Made by a program: the position numbers and the translations under genes
Part shown: one piece after another, positions 15,801-23,456 of the stretch
Layout of the letters: every line of letters starts with the position of its first letter
How positions within the stretch are numbered: position 1 is the stretch's first letter
Origin: a virus
DNA: 35,230 nt
Reading direction: 5' to 3' (one strand)
IMG/VR virus record: IMGVR_UViG_3300010354_000270
Location: 1 to 35,230 of that record
Notes under the pieces: generated by a model
Databases searched by the model: none
Told to the model about the DNA's origin: nothing
What the model saw: only the letters and a program-made list of their open reading frames with translations

Positions 15801-18513
15801 TGTTTATTTTTAAATTTGTAGCAGTTTTGTCAATAATTTGTTGATTACCAGCAGAAGTAATTACTTCTGATTCGCTACCAATAGCTCCAAGTTTAAATTT
15901 GCTTATAATACTAGAATCATAAAGAATATCAGCAATTGGAGAACCATCTCCTTCGATTGTTAATCCAGAATCATTTGCTGCAGCGGCAAGACCACCCTTA
16001 TTAACAGTAATATTTTTATCTTCAACATCAAGGGTTGCTGTATTTAATGTTGTGGTAGCTCCTTGAACAGCAAGATTTCCTAAAATTGTAATTGTATCGG
16101 CACTTGTGCCTAAATTTAAAGAATTAGATGTTGCTAATATATCAGTAGCTTGAATTTTTCTTGCAGAAAAATCCCCATTACTATCTCTTGCAACAATGGT
16201 ATCTCCTACGTTATATTCTGTAGCGGTTGTTGCGCTGTTTAAAACTTTACCAACAGTGCTAATAGTTGCCAACTTTGAATCAGAAATTGCCGCAGTAGCG
16301 CTTATATCGGCATCTACAATTAATGATGTTGATAGATTACCCAAAGCATCATTATGTACAACTCCAGCAGAGCTAAAACTGCTAATAATTGCATCATTTA
16401 TTGTAATACTTCCAGTTGTTTCAATATTTTGACTACCAAAATCAGGGTCAATTTTTGTCCCTGCAATAGCTGCTGATGCGTCTACGTCTGCGTTTGTTAA
16501 TAAACCAGAATTTAATACCCCTAGTGTTGTTTTTACAACGCCCGTTGTTGATAAATTGTGTAATGTAATTTCACCTGTATCTTTAATAGTAACAAGATTA
16601 GTCCCCGTATCACTAATAAACTTAAACTGAGAGGCTGTTCCAGCTTGTCCTCGCAACAAAACTCCGTCTGTAGGAGAGGCGGATACGGTAGCTCCATCGA
16701 TTGGCTCTACGCCAGTAACTTTTATAGATTTTGTTGTTGCGTTTCCAGTTGTTTCAATATTTTGACTACCAAAATCAGGGTCAATTTTTGTCCCTGCAAT
16801 AGCTGCAGAACCATCAACATCGGCATTAACAATTAATGAAGATGTAAAGTTTCCGTCAACATCGGAATGAACGACTCCTGTTCCTAAATCCGTTGTTTTA
16901 ATATTGGCAAATTCTACTGAAGAGGTTTTTTGCAAATCTTGGTCAAATGTAAGATTAGTATTAAATTTTACAGTTACATCATTTAACGATTCGCTAGTTA
17001 ATTGAAGGGTTTTTGCAGCGGATTGTGTTTTTAATTGAATAATTCCAGCATGTGCAGGTGCTTTTGCCTCCCAACTCATGCGGTCGCTAGCGACATGGAT
17101 ATAACCATTAAGCAACAATCTAGCCCCTAATGCAGTTGCTCCCGATTCATCAGCGGAAGAGTTTGTTCTTTTTGGATTAACTGCATCAATATATGCAGTA
17201 TTTACAGTTAATACTTTAAATGTTCCGTTATTATCACTGGACGTAAAGCCTGTAATTCTAAGATATTCTCCAGCAATTAAACCATCAACACCGTTTCCTA
17301 AAACATCAACGGTATATCTAATTATATTACCAGACTGCCAAGTAGCCGCTGTTAAATCTATTTGAGCACCGGCATATTCTTCCTGAACATACAAACCTGA
17401 ATCAGGCGAATCTTGACCCGAAGCATTAAAGTTAACAACAATATTTTTATCTTCGCTAACGTAATCAATTGGAGTTGTATAAGTAGCTCCAGTAATATTT
17501 ACAGTGGAGTTTGGTCCACCAAGATTAATTGTGTTAAAACCACTGCCTGTGCCAATAGCAATTGTTTTATTATCGTTTCCAGATAAAATACTAATATCAT
17601 TTGTGTTTGATTCAATTGTGTCAACAAGGACAGAGCCAGTTGTTTCAATATTTTGACTACCAAAATCAGGGTCAATTTTTGTCCCTGCAATAGCTGCGGA
17701 ACCATCAACATCGGCATTAACAATTTTAGAAGCGCTTAGTAAGCCACTGGCATCTGCATGCACTAGCCCAGGTGCAGAAGCACCCATAGCCAAAGAAGGA
17801 GCTAAAATTTGATTTGAACTAACAGGATTTAATAAAACATCGGCACCGACTTCGTTTTGCAAAGCAAAACTATTAATAGAGCCTGCGTCACCTCTAACGA
17901 CCACTCCCTTATTAGTATCTAAAAAAACCGAAGCGGCTGTTGGAACTCCGCCAGCGGTTAAAGTTAATAGCGGTGTTTTAGATTTAATCGTTAAAGTTAC
18001 TTCATCAAAAGTTGGATTTCCTGTAATTGAAAGGTTTTGAGATAATTTAATTTTTTGAGAATTAGAATCTAACTCTAATCCATTTAATGTCTGTGGACTC
18101 CATGCACCTGATTCAGAACCGGTTCTTAAAATTAATCTTGTGTGTTGATCAGCTAACAATGAAATAATCTCTGGCATAGCTAAAACTGCAGCATCAAAAT
18201 CCGTTACATTAGAGGCAGTTAAGATAAGTTCAGCCTCATCAACTTCTGCTTCATAAGTAACTTCATCTCCAATTTGATTTAAATTCCATTTAATAGTTCT
18301 TGTGTCGGCAAAAATTAAAAACGGCGGAATCGGAGTTGTTACCCAATCCGTTATTAATGAGGTGCCCTGTGCCACATAAAACTTTTTATTAATAATATCA
18401 TAAATGCCTTGTCCAACAAATTTTGGAATAGTATTTGGAGGTTGCGAAGACAATGTTACTCTAAGCTCATGAATATCATCGCCAACAAGGTCTTTGTGTA
18501 AAATTTCAGCCAT
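12877..18513 (-). CDS. giant virion protein with three kelch-type beta-propellers
   Basis: 1878 residues. Residues 1-980 are beta-rich attachment and shaft modules with three near-identical NADVDGSAAIAGTKIDPDFG segments. Residues about 985-1870 hold 18 kelch-like units with core AGAGTQNAALAFGG...TEKFNGSxWSTTGNLSAAK. Units 6, 12 and 18 lack the Trp strand, and that strand appears instead just before units 1, 7 and 13 (FWSGTSPLNTAK, QWSTVAYLNTAK, VWSLANDLNAEK). This is the pattern of three closed six-bladed propellers. A 65-residue insert separates the first two. Similar GTQNAALAFGG repeats are familiar from tail proteins of aquatic phages. It likely binds host glycans as a long fibre. Ribosome site AAGGAG before ATG. 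Confidence 0.85.
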   Translation of the reverse strand: MAEILHKDLVGDDIHELRVTLSSQPPNTIPKFVGQGIYDIINKKFYVAQGTSLITDWVTTPIPPFLIFADTRTIKWNLNQIGDEVTYEAEVDEAELILTASNVTDFDAAVLAMPEIISLLADQHTRLILRTGSESGAWSPQTLNGLELDSNSQKIKLSQNLSITGNPTFDEVTLTIKSKTPLLTLTAGGVPTAASVFLDTNKGVVVRGDAGSINSFALQNEVGADVLLNPVSSNQILAPSLAMGASAPGLVHADASGLLSASKIVNADVDGSAAIAGTKIDPDFGSQNIETTGSVLVDTIESNTNDISILSGNDNKTIAIGTGSGFNTINLGGPNSTVNITGATYTTPIDYVSEDKNIVVNFNASGQDSPDSGLYVQEEYAGAQIDLTAATWQSGNIIRYTVDVLGNGVDGLIAGEYLRITGFTSSDNNGTFKVLTVNTAYIDAVNPKRTNSSADESGATALGARLLLNGYIHVASDRMSWEAKAPAHAGIIQLKTQSAAKTLQLTSESLNDVTVKFNTNLTFDQDLQKTSSVEFANIKTTDLGTGVVHSDVDGNFTSSLIVNADVDGSAAIAGTKIDPDFGSQNIETTGNATTKSIKVTGVEPIDGATVSASPTDGVLLRGQAGTASQFKFISDTGTNLVTIKDTGEITLHNLSTTGVVKTTLGVLNSGLLTNADVDASAAIAGTKIDPDFGSQNIETTGSITINDAIISSFSSAGVVHNDALGNLSTSLIVDADISATAAISDSKLATISTVGKVLNSATTATEYNVGDTIVARDSNGDFSARKIQATDILATSNSLNLGTSADTITILGNLAVQGATTTLNTATLDVEDKNITVNKGGLAAAANDSGLTIEGDGSPIADILYDSSIISKFKLGAIGSESEVITSAGNQQIIDKTATNLKINNYEDLNGITAAAVPDPNYVRLYAKTDGKLYLKASDGLEFLIRTGADPYTPVINAIEDYHFESTVLNGPTTFSIPDNILIFDFWSGTSPLNTAKSGLAGAGTQNAALAFGGNTGSVTAVTEKFNGSTWSANGAWNLSAAKQNLAGAGTQNAALAFGGYTGSAATAVTEKFNGSAWSTNGAWNLSAAKFGLAGAGTQGAALAFGGYTGSAATAVTEKFNGSTWSTTGNLSAAKYLLVGAGTQNAALAFGGTTGISTAVTEKFNGSTWSTTGNLSAAKQYSAGAGTQNAGLVFGGTVPPATAVTEKFNGSVWITTGGLSAAKYNLAGAGTQNAVLAFGGTTNGSNYLSATEKFNGQLKCGFFGIFKGTLNSINISSSNTPIVMNLGSEAGILQLDVNFDINGGLSNQESLWITELEKENYQSNQWSTVAYLNTAKNGLAGAGTQNAALAFGGFTGSRTAVTEKFNGSAWSTTGNLSAAKNGLAGAGIQNAALAFGGYTGSRTAVTEKFNGSTWSTNGAWNLSVGKEGLAGAGTQNAALAFGGTTGIATSVTEKFNGSAWSTTGNLSAAKFGLAGAGTQNAALAFGGSTGSVTAVTEKFNGSAWSTTGNLSVGKEGLAGVGTQNAALAFGGTTGIATAVTEKFNGSTWSTAGSLSAARYSLAGAGTQNAALALGGYAFNQLSITEKFNYNIEFIPKTLGNGVWSLANDLNAEKNKLAGAGTQDAALAFGGENNTANKIKTTEKFNGNSWSLTGDLSTEKSGLAGVGTQGAALAFGGTDNSSIQDVTENFNGSAWSVLPLGILTYGRDNFTGVGTQNAALAVGSNIEISEKFDGTSWAASASLSTKRYGLAGAGTQNSALVFGGLNSPASVIVATTEKFNGGAWSLANNLNAAKTELFGAGTQNAALAFGGYSGSSYLGVTEKFNGNIWTVSGNLTAGSQLAGAGKQNGALAFGGYNGISKLRRTEKYTEISIDNIQIN
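12905..15560. repeat. 18 kelch repeats in three sets of six (about 135-150 nt each)
   Basis: In-frame DNA repeats within the giant fibre gene. Set 1 is about 14745-15560, set 2 about 13745-14541, set 3 about 12905-13715. Sets 1 and 2 are very alike at DNA level; set 3 is more diverged. A non-repeat stretch of about 200 nt lies between sets 1 and 2. Confidence 0.85.
16412..16472. repeat. 61-nt perfect direct repeat, copy A
   Basis: Identical to copies at 16745 and 17636. Encodes the AAIAGTKIDPDFGSQNIETT segment of the giant fibre protein on the minus strand. Confidence 0.9.
16745..16805. repeat. 61-nt perfect direct repeat, copy B
   Basis: Same sequence as copies A and C; similarity with copy C runs about 28 nt further with one mismatch. 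Confidence 0.9.
17636..17696. repeat. 61-nt perfect direct repeat, copy C
   Basis: Same sequence as copies A and B, about 900 nt from copy B, inside the N-terminal half of the giant fibre gene. Confidence 0.9.
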
Positions 18514-18554
18514 TTTAGCTCCTTAAGGGAGTTTAAAGATAGGTCTTTTAATGT

Positions 18555-18583
18555 ATTTTACGACAATTCAAAGAGTTTTTAAA
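18555..18583 (-). promoter_or_regulatory. sigma-70-like promoter of the giant fibre gene
   Basis: Minus-strand TTTAAA (18578-18583), 17-nt spacer, TAAAAT (18555-18560), about 41 nt before the ATG at 18513. Back-to-back with a plus-strand sigma-28-like promoter in the same 162-nt gap. Confidence 0.45.
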
Positions 18584-18586
18584 GAC

Positions 18587-18613
18587 TAAAGGTTTTAGAA
18601 TTAATGACGATAA
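18587..18613 (+). promoter_or_regulatory. sigma-28 (FliA)-like promoter, 18676 operon
   Basis: TAAAGGTT-N11-GACGATAA, 7/8 and 7/8 matches to TAAAGTTT-N11-GCCGATAA with exact spacing. It ends 62 nt before the ATG of the membrane-protein gene. With 12027 and 30457 it is one of the three best sites. Confidence 0.6.
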
Positions 18614-18675
18614 GAAGGTAGACAAAAACATTGTGTTTGTGTTGATTTGAGTTTAAATAGAAACAGGGGGCGATT

Positions 18676-19053
18676 ATGGATATGAGTAAGATTTTCATTT
18701 TGATTGTTCTTGGCGGAACAGCGCTCGTACTAAGCTACGGAATTATGAGCGAAAAACCCAAGCCCGCCTGCGTTGCGAACCTTAAAGAAAAATTTGAAGC
18801 AATCGGTACAGCAAAAAAAGTCATTCAAAATGTGGACAATGGTCTTTTGGTATTGACTCCAACTTCTACATCTAATACAAAAATCATTGGATTTTTGTCG
18901 CCAGTACAACTTAAAAGCCTCCCCGATGAGGTCAATAAGAACGGAATGAGGCTTTTATCTCTCAAGGAAACCGGCAAATGCACGCATGAAATGAGCGGTT
19001 TTGAATATATTACTTTTGAGGCGGAGTATAGCGATGACGTCAAACAACTTTAA
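18676..19053 (+). CDS. membrane-anchored hypothetical protein, 125 aa
   Basis: N-terminal hydrophobic anchor (about residues 5-23) followed by a soluble ectodomain of about 100 residues with two cysteines (about 32 and 107). No lipobox, no known family. GGGGG lies 5-6 nt before the ATG. First gene of a plus-strand trio under a sigma-28-like promoter. The last 20 nt overlap the next gene. An envelope function is inferred from topology. Confidence 0.65.
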   Translation: MDMSKIFILIVLGGTALVLSYGIMSEKPKPACVANLKEKFEAIGTAKKVIQNVDNGLLVLTPTSTSNTKIIGFLSPVQLKSLPDEVNKNGMRLLSLKETGKCTHEMSGFEYITFEAEYSDDVKQL

Positions 19054-19321
19054 ACCCGTATCAAGAATTAAAAAGATTGAACAAGAAAATGAAGTGCTTA
19101 AATACATTATTGCACAAACATTGTGGATGGCTAGACGTTACGCCGACGGCAGAAGCTCTTACGCCGTTGGTATGCTGAATGACGCTGTTCATGAGCTAGA
19201 CAGAGCGGAACTGTCTCATTTGTTTACAGGCGACCCCGCAGAAGACTACAAGCGATTTGCAGATGACGGAATGTTTGGACGCTACGACCCAGAAACTAGA
19301 ACTTTTAAGAAGGAGGAGTGA
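19034..19321 (+). CDS. conserved hypothetical phage protein, 95 aa
   Basis: Start set at the ATG at 19034, 8 nt after GGAG; the frame is open further upstream but lacks a ribosome site there. A helical N-terminus (IEQENEVLKYIIAQ) is followed by LWMARRYADGRSSYAVGMLN, a pattern I recognise from small phage proteins of unknown function. Overlaps the preceding gene by 20 nt, so it is translationally coupled. Confidence 0.65.
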   Translation: MTSNNFKPVSRIKKIEQENEVLKYIIAQTLWMARRYADGRSSYAVGMLNDAVHELDRAELSHLFTGDPAEDYKRFADDGMFGRYDPETRTFKKEE

Positions 19322-19323
19322 TT

Positions 19324-19797
19324 ATGGAAATCGGTATCAAGGGTATTTCTTATAGTGCAACTGAGCGTAAGTATTTGGTTAGAGTCAAGAAAGATTCTAA
19401 GAGAGTTTATGTTGGGCGCTATTCCTCTCTTGAAGAAGCTAAAGAGGCTCTAGAGTCATACGCAAACACTCCTGCTAAGGAGCCTTCAGGCACTCCCATC
19501 CTTGAGTCACTTAGAGCTACGTTTGCTCCTAAGAGTGCAAAAACATCTAAGCCGTCTAAAGTAAAGTTTTCAGAGCCAGTCAAGGTGACTAAACAGCCCA
19601 AGGCTATTGGTACTAAAAAAGTTAAATCCGCTCAACGGCCTCAAAAAGCTGTAGAGGAAACAACGGAGATTGGTTATCATAAAGTTGGCGAAGTCTTATT
19701 GCGTCGTATTTTGCGCCATTTGCTTACAGAAGCAGACAAAAGAGGGACATCAGTCTTTGATGTTGTAGTGCAAGAGGTTGCAAAACTCTCTAAATGA
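19324..19797 (+). CDS. AP2-like DNA-binding protein, 157 aa
   Basis: Start set at ATG 19324 (AGGAGG 7 nt upstream); GTG 19318 is possible but too close to that site. Residues 5-47 fit an AP2/integrase-type DNA-binding fold: GISYSATERKYLVRVKKDSK then RVYVGRYSSLEEAKEAL. A basic Lys/Pro/Thr-rich linker (50-115) follows, then a helical C-terminus (GEVLLRRILRHLLTEADKRG). In phages AP2 domains are often joined to HNH nucleases; none is present here, so a regulatory or DNA-organising role is more likely. A bidirectional terminator follows. Confidence 0.7.
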   Translation: MEIGIKGISYSATERKYLVRVKKDSKRVYVGRYSSLEEAKEALESYANTPAKEPSGTPILESLRATFAPKSAKTSKPSKVKFSEPVKVTKQPKAIGTKKVKSAQRPQKAVEETTEIGYHKVGEVLLRRILRHLLTEADKRGTSVFDVVVQEVAKLSK

Positions 19798-19824
19798 AAA
19801 GGCTCCTTTCGGAGCCCTTTTTTT
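19798..19824. terminator. bidirectional Rho-independent terminator
   Basis: Stem GGCTCC/GGAGCC (extended by AA/TT pairs) with TTTC loop at 19801-19816, followed by CTTTTTTT on the plus strand and TTTTC on the minus strand. Between convergent genes ending at 19797 and 19823. Confidence 0.92.
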
Positions 19825-20200
19825 ATGCCAACCAGCAATAAATTCTGCACTTTCCTTCTGCATCTCCCTGTCCGGTGTGCGAACCGAGAGAATATGCGGC
19901 AAACTTAGTGCGCGGCGGAAAAAGACACATTGGGCCAGCATAATTTTCAAGCGGCAAGCTTTGGCCAGCAGCAAGCCTTAATAGCGGCTGCCAAACACCA
20001 TCTAAACTTGATGGATTAGCAATTAAAATTTGAACTTCTTGGTCAGAATCATTATGAAAAATAACTTTGTGCGATTGATCGGCCAAAGTCATAAGCATAA
20101 CTGGAGCAGGCTCAGTCGCAGCAGCAAGTGCAGCTTTAGTTGCTTCACCGTAATCAAACTTTAATCCAATAAGTCCATTGTCAGAAAAAATATTTGGCAT
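19823..20200 (-). CDS. hypothetical virion-type protein, 125 aa
   Basis: Small beta-rich protein (VMLMTLADQSHKVIFHNDSD...), Ala/Leu/Gly-rich, without signal peptide or membrane segment. It follows the prohead protease by 9 nt with a TAAGGAG ribosome site, so the two form one operon. In many phages the gene after the protease encodes a scaffold, decoration or capsid protein; at 125 residues it is too small for an HK97-fold major capsid protein. A decoration-type role is possible but not shown by sequence. Confidence 0.6.
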   Translation of the reverse strand: MPNIFSDNGLIGLKFDYGEATKAALAAATEPAPVMLMTLADQSHKVIFHNDSDQEVQILIANPSSLDGVWQPLLRLAAGQSLPLENYAGPMCLFPPRTKFAAYSLGSHTGQGDAEGKCRIYCWLA

Positions 20201-20209
20201 TTTAACTCC

Positions 20210-20992
20210 TTATTGATTTAATGCAGTCCAGATGTCTTTCATGGAACGAGCGTCTCCGCATTTCTTGCAGCGATTGCTCCACTCTCTCGATGCCTTGAAC
20301 ATTCTTTCAGTGTCTCCACAGTTCCAGCATTTAACAGAACACGTACCACCTTTTAAAACATCTTCCAAAGATTTTTTCAACTCTTGAAGTTTTTGTTGAA
20401 GGCGAATTTCAGGACGATGTTTGAATGAATGTACAGCATCAGCAGACTTCATAAATTTTTGCAAATATTCTTGTGGAGGAGGCTCAATCGAAGACTTCAT
20501 AAGGTCATTCATTGGAAACATTTGAGCTTGTGGATTGCAGGGTTTAGCGGTAATAGCAACTGCATCCGCTGAAGACTGTTTAATAACTTTATGTTCGTTT
20601 GAGCCTTCTGGGCCGCCGCGTTTTAAAATAAGACCTTCAATTGACATGCCAATTTTTAAGGGAATATCAGGATTAGCAGCGGTATAACGAATAAGGGCAG
20701 CAGCAGCATCAGCGTTTGGGTGTCCATCGGCAAGTTCTCCTTCTACATACAAATAAGGAACTTTGACTAAGTCCCAACATTTTTTTTGACGAGGAGTTTC
20801 ACAGTCTTTTTCAGATAAAATCTTTTTATGGGAAGTAATACCGCCGACAATACACCATGCACCCTTTTGGTCGCTGTTGTGTTCGTCTGTAATCATTCTT
20901 AGGTTAGATGTATCAATGTTAGCAATTTCAATCAGTTCGCCTTGTTTATCGACCGATTGAACAGCTCCCAACCCAAAGACTTTTAACCCCAT
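20210..20992 (-). CDS. prohead maturation protease with C-terminal zinc ribbon
   Basis: 260 residues from ATG 20992 (TAGGAG 8 nt upstream; the ATG at 21022 lies in the promoter). Residues 1-155 have the layout of prohead proteases of the assemblin-like fold: His38 in DEHNSD, a conserved CWDLVKVPYLYVEGEL block and Ser117 in KIGMSIEG, the expected His/Ser pair. Such proteases cut scaffold and capsid proteins inside the prohead. Residues 165-215 are a charged helix, and 218-245 carry C-x3-CWNC...CKKC, a zinc ribbon not usual in this family. It is separated from portal and terminase by a plus-strand module. Confidence 0.75.
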   Translation of the reverse strand: MGLKVFGLGAVQSVDKQGELIEIANIDTSNLRMITDEHNSDQKGAWCIVGGITSHKKILSEKDCETPRQKKCWDLVKVPYLYVEGELADGHPNADAAAALIRYTAANPDIPLKIGMSIEGLILKRGGPEGSNEHKVIKQSSADAVAITAKPCNPQAQMFPMNDLMKSSIEPPPQEYLQKFMKSADAVHSFKHRPEIRLQQKLQELKKSLEDVLKGGTCSVKCWNCGDTERMFKASREWSNRCKKCGDARSMKDIWTALNQ

Positions 20993-21020
20993 TTTGCAAA
21001 CTCCTAGCAAATATAGAGAC

Positions 21021-21051
21021 ATTTTAACATTTCTTAGTTATTTCATGTAAA
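21021..21051 (-). promoter_or_regulatory. sigma-70-like promoter, protease operon
   Basis: Minus-strand TTTACA (21046-21051), 19-nt spacer and extended -10 TGT-TAAAAT (box 21021-21026), about 29 nt before ATG 20992. It faces away from the helicase promoter in the same gap. Confidence 0.5.
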
Positions 21052-21060
21052 TTTTTCAGA

Positions 21061-21089
21061 TTGACTTTAATTAAAAAAATTGGTAAAAA
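21061..21089 (+). promoter_or_regulatory. sigma-70-like promoter, helicase operon
   Basis: TTGACT (21061-21066), 17-nt spacer, TAAAAA (21084-21089). It ends 19 nt before the helicase ATG at 21109. Confidence 0.65.
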
Positions 21090-21108
21090 TTTAACGAACG
21101 GAGAGATT

Positions 21109-22557
21109 ATGTCTAAGACTACTTTTTCTTTTATTCCAAATCTTTATGGTGATTTTAAAGATAACGAAATCACCCTTAACGGATCATCAGATGTATTAAA
21201 AATTGTTAAAAACCTTTTAACAGTTGAAAACAAAGCTGCTATATCTAAAATTAAGCAACTCAAACGCCAAAAGCCCTATAACCACAAACATGCAATCAAA
21301 ATCCAATTAGAAATCCAGCAACTCGAAAAAGAAACCAAAGTTGAATTTTTTGGAGAAAACGAAGACGGTACTCTGAGCGTACCCCCTGGGTTTTGGTGGC
21401 TAGTCGAGAACATGGCTGGCCACAAAGTCAAAGAGTCAGAACTTAATGTGTCGCCCGTTGGTCCCAAGAAACCAAGAGACTATCAAATCGAAGCCGTCTC
21501 GACTGCCCTTAAACACAAAAGGGGTTGTATCGTATTGCCTACAGGTACAGGCAAATCAATGTGCATCAGTCTCATGAGTCGTGCTCTTATAGAAAGAGGC
21601 TACCGTGTATTAATTGTAGTCCCCACAGTTGAGCTAATTTCTCAGATGCTTAAAGACATTAAAGAGGTTGCTCCTAAGAGCTGCGGCATCGGTGGTAAGC
21701 ATAAGTTTAAAGAAGGTGTCGATATTGCCATTGCTACTGTCAATAGCGGCAGAAACTATTCAGACATCTTTGATGCCATCATCATTGACGAGGCTCACCA
21801 CTCTTCTTCTAATATGTATAAAGAGCTAGCTATCTTTGGCAGCAGAGCCAAGTTCATTTATGGCTTTACGGCTACTCCAGTCAGAGCCGACAATCTTGAG
21901 CTAGGGTTCCATGCAATTGTAGGGCCGACTATCTTCAGCCGAGACAGTAAGTGGGCAATTGACAATAAATATCTTTGCCCTGTTGCCATCACCGCCTTGA
22001 CTATTACTGGCTTGGGTAGAATTAGAGAAATGACACATCAACAGACGGCCTATAAGATGCTTTCTACGCACGAAAAAACACTCCATACGGTGCTGAATCT
22101 AGTCAAAAGTGGCCTAAATAAAGGTCTTAAGGTGTTGGTGTTGTTTAAGACAGTAGAACCTTCTGCAGAATTTTGTGAATATGCGACTGAAATGGGAGTG
22201 TTCTGTGAGCCTGCTCATAGTGGATACCGCAATCCTTTCTATAAGTTTAAAAAGGGTGAGACGAATCTATTAGTATCTAATAGTAGTTTGCTTGGAGAGG
22301 GTATCGACTTACCTGATGTTGACTTCATGATTTCTGTTGTTCAGAACTCTGCAGAGGCACTGACTCGGCAGGTAATTGGCCGTGGACTGCGTTATAAGGA
22401 CGGCAAGAAGTTGATATTCATTGACATTGCGACTGCTGGCTACGGTGTTTGGAATAGTGACAGTGAAAAGTTCTTTGATATTTTTAAACAATATGCTAAG
22501 AGTCGGTATGCTGTTTATGAGTCTATTACTGAAGATGTTGTTTATAAAGAAGTTTAG
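21109..22557 (+). CDS. superfamily 2 DNA/RNA helicase (UvsW-like)
   Basis: 482 residues from ATG 21109 (GGAGAG upstream; the frame is open upstream through the promoter). Motifs: RDYQIEAV (Q-like, about 123-130), GTGKS (146-150), DEAH (227-230), TATP (254-257), LLGEGIDLPDV (394-404) and QVIGRGLR (421-428). A 100-residue N-domain precedes them. Length and layout match T4 UvsW-type helicases, which unwind branched DNA and R-loops during replication and recombination. First gene of a plus-strand operon reaching 23447, set between head genes of the opposite strand. Confidence 0.92.
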   Translation: MSKTTFSFIPNLYGDFKDNEITLNGSSDVLKIVKNLLTVENKAAISKIKQLKRQKPYNHKHAIKIQLEIQQLEKETKVEFFGENEDGTLSVPPGFWWLVENMAGHKVKESELNVSPVGPKKPRDYQIEAVSTALKHKRGCIVLPTGTGKSMCISLMSRALIERGYRVLIVVPTVELISQMLKDIKEVAPKSCGIGGKHKFKEGVDIAIATVNSGRNYSDIFDAIIIDEAHHSSSNMYKELAIFGSRAKFIYGFTATPVRADNLELGFHAIVGPTIFSRDSKWAIDNKYLCPVAITALTITGLGRIREMTHQQTAYKMLSTHEKTLHTVLNLVKSGLNKGLKVLVLFKTVEPSAEFCEYATEMGVFCEPAHSGYRNPFYKFKKGETNLLVSNSSLLGEGIDLPDVDFMISVVQNSAEALTRQVIGRGLRYKDGKKLIFIDIATAGYGVWNSDSEKFFDIFKQYAKSRYAVYESITEDVVYKEV

Positions 22558-22569
22558 TGTGGAGAAATT

Positions 22570-22857
22570 ATGAATGGATTAACACCTCTTAGGTATAAAC
22601 TTTTTAAAGATTTAGGAGATTCAAATGATTCTTTTTTTGATAATTTAGGATATATATATCTGTCTCGATTTCCATCGAAAGATGATATTCTTGATGTTTT
22701 GCAACAAAATGGTGAATTAACAGAGTATGACCAAACACAAATTGATAATTTTTATATTGAACGTCCAGACGGTTGGGATTATAAAACAATTATGATCTTT
22801 TTTGATTATAATAAATTTTTTTGTGTTTGGAAAATAGAACCCGCACCATTTAAATAA
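22570..22857 (+). CDS. hypothetical protein, 95 aa
   Basis: 12 nt after the helicase gene, with GGAG before its ATG. Acidic and aromatic (many Asp, Phe, Tyr, Trp), soluble, no motif recognised. Co-transcription with the helicase suggests a DNA-metabolism accessory, but nothing in the sequence shows this. Confidence 0.65.
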   Translation: MNGLTPLRYKLFKDLGDSNDSFFDNLGYIYLSRFPSKDDILDVLQQNGELTEYDQTQIDNFYIERPDGWDYKTIMIFFDYNKFFCVWKIEPAPFK

Positions 22858-22866
22858 GAGGCAGGT

Positions 22867-23187
22867 ATGCAAGAAATAAGCCATAGCCCATGGTCATATG
22901 ATGAGTTACAGTTAATTGGCGCTGAATTAGGAGATACTGTTAATTTTTGCAATGAAAATGGAGATTTACAAAAAGGATTGATTGTTTTTTTAACAAAATC
23001 TTCTGCTTTTGTATTATTAGAAGATAAAAATATTTTTAAATTTAGTCGCACATCATTATCCACTGTCGATGGAGCTTGGGAACTTGTTGGTTTATCAGAT
23101 ATAGAAATTAAAATTTCTAGACAAGAGTGGATACTAGCAAAAAAACAAATTAAAAAAATGCAAGAAAAAAGAAAGAGGAAAAAATGA
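22867..23187 (+). CDS. hypothetical protein, 106 aa, SH3-like core
   Basis: Residues 20-75 look like a small beta barrel (GDTVNFCNENGDLQKGLIVF...), and the C-terminal 25 residues are very basic (KKQIKKMQEKRKRKK), suited to nucleic-acid binding. The ribosome site is AAGAGG. Stop and next start overlap (ATGA). Family unknown. Confidence 0.65.
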   Translation: MQEISHSPWSYDELQLIGAELGDTVNFCNENGDLQKGLIVFLTKSSAFVLLEDKNIFKFSRTSLSTVDGAWELVGLSDIEIKISRQEWILAKKQIKKMQEKRKRKK

Positions 23188-23447
23188 AAACATATTCAAA
23201 ACAAGAACTTAATGAATTAATTCAAGCAGGAGAGACTGGAAACCATTATTTGGTAATACATGCTCAAGATTTAATTAAATTAGCTCACGCAATTGCGTAC
23301 AATGCAAATAACGGCAGCGTTAATGGATTAGAATTATTAGGAGAAGCTTGGAAAGAAGCAGTTAACAAACATCTTGTTAAAGTATTTTCTGCTTACCTTA
23401 AGCAAGAAAAAATTCATATTATTAAAAGTAGAGAAGAAGATGCATAA
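23184..23447 (+). CDS. hypothetical protein, 87 aa
   Basis: Helical, soluble, overlapping the preceding gene by 4 nt and using its GAGG as ribosome site, so translationally coupled. Last gene of the helicase operon; it meets the minus-strand GT2 gene with only 9 nt between the stops and no clear terminator. No family recognised. Confidence 0.65.
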   Translation: MKTYSKQELNELIQAGETGNHYLVIHAQDLIKLAHAIAYNANNGSVNGLELLGEAWKEAVNKHLVKVFSAYLKQEKIHIIKSREEDA

Positions 23448-23456
23448 ATATTGTTA

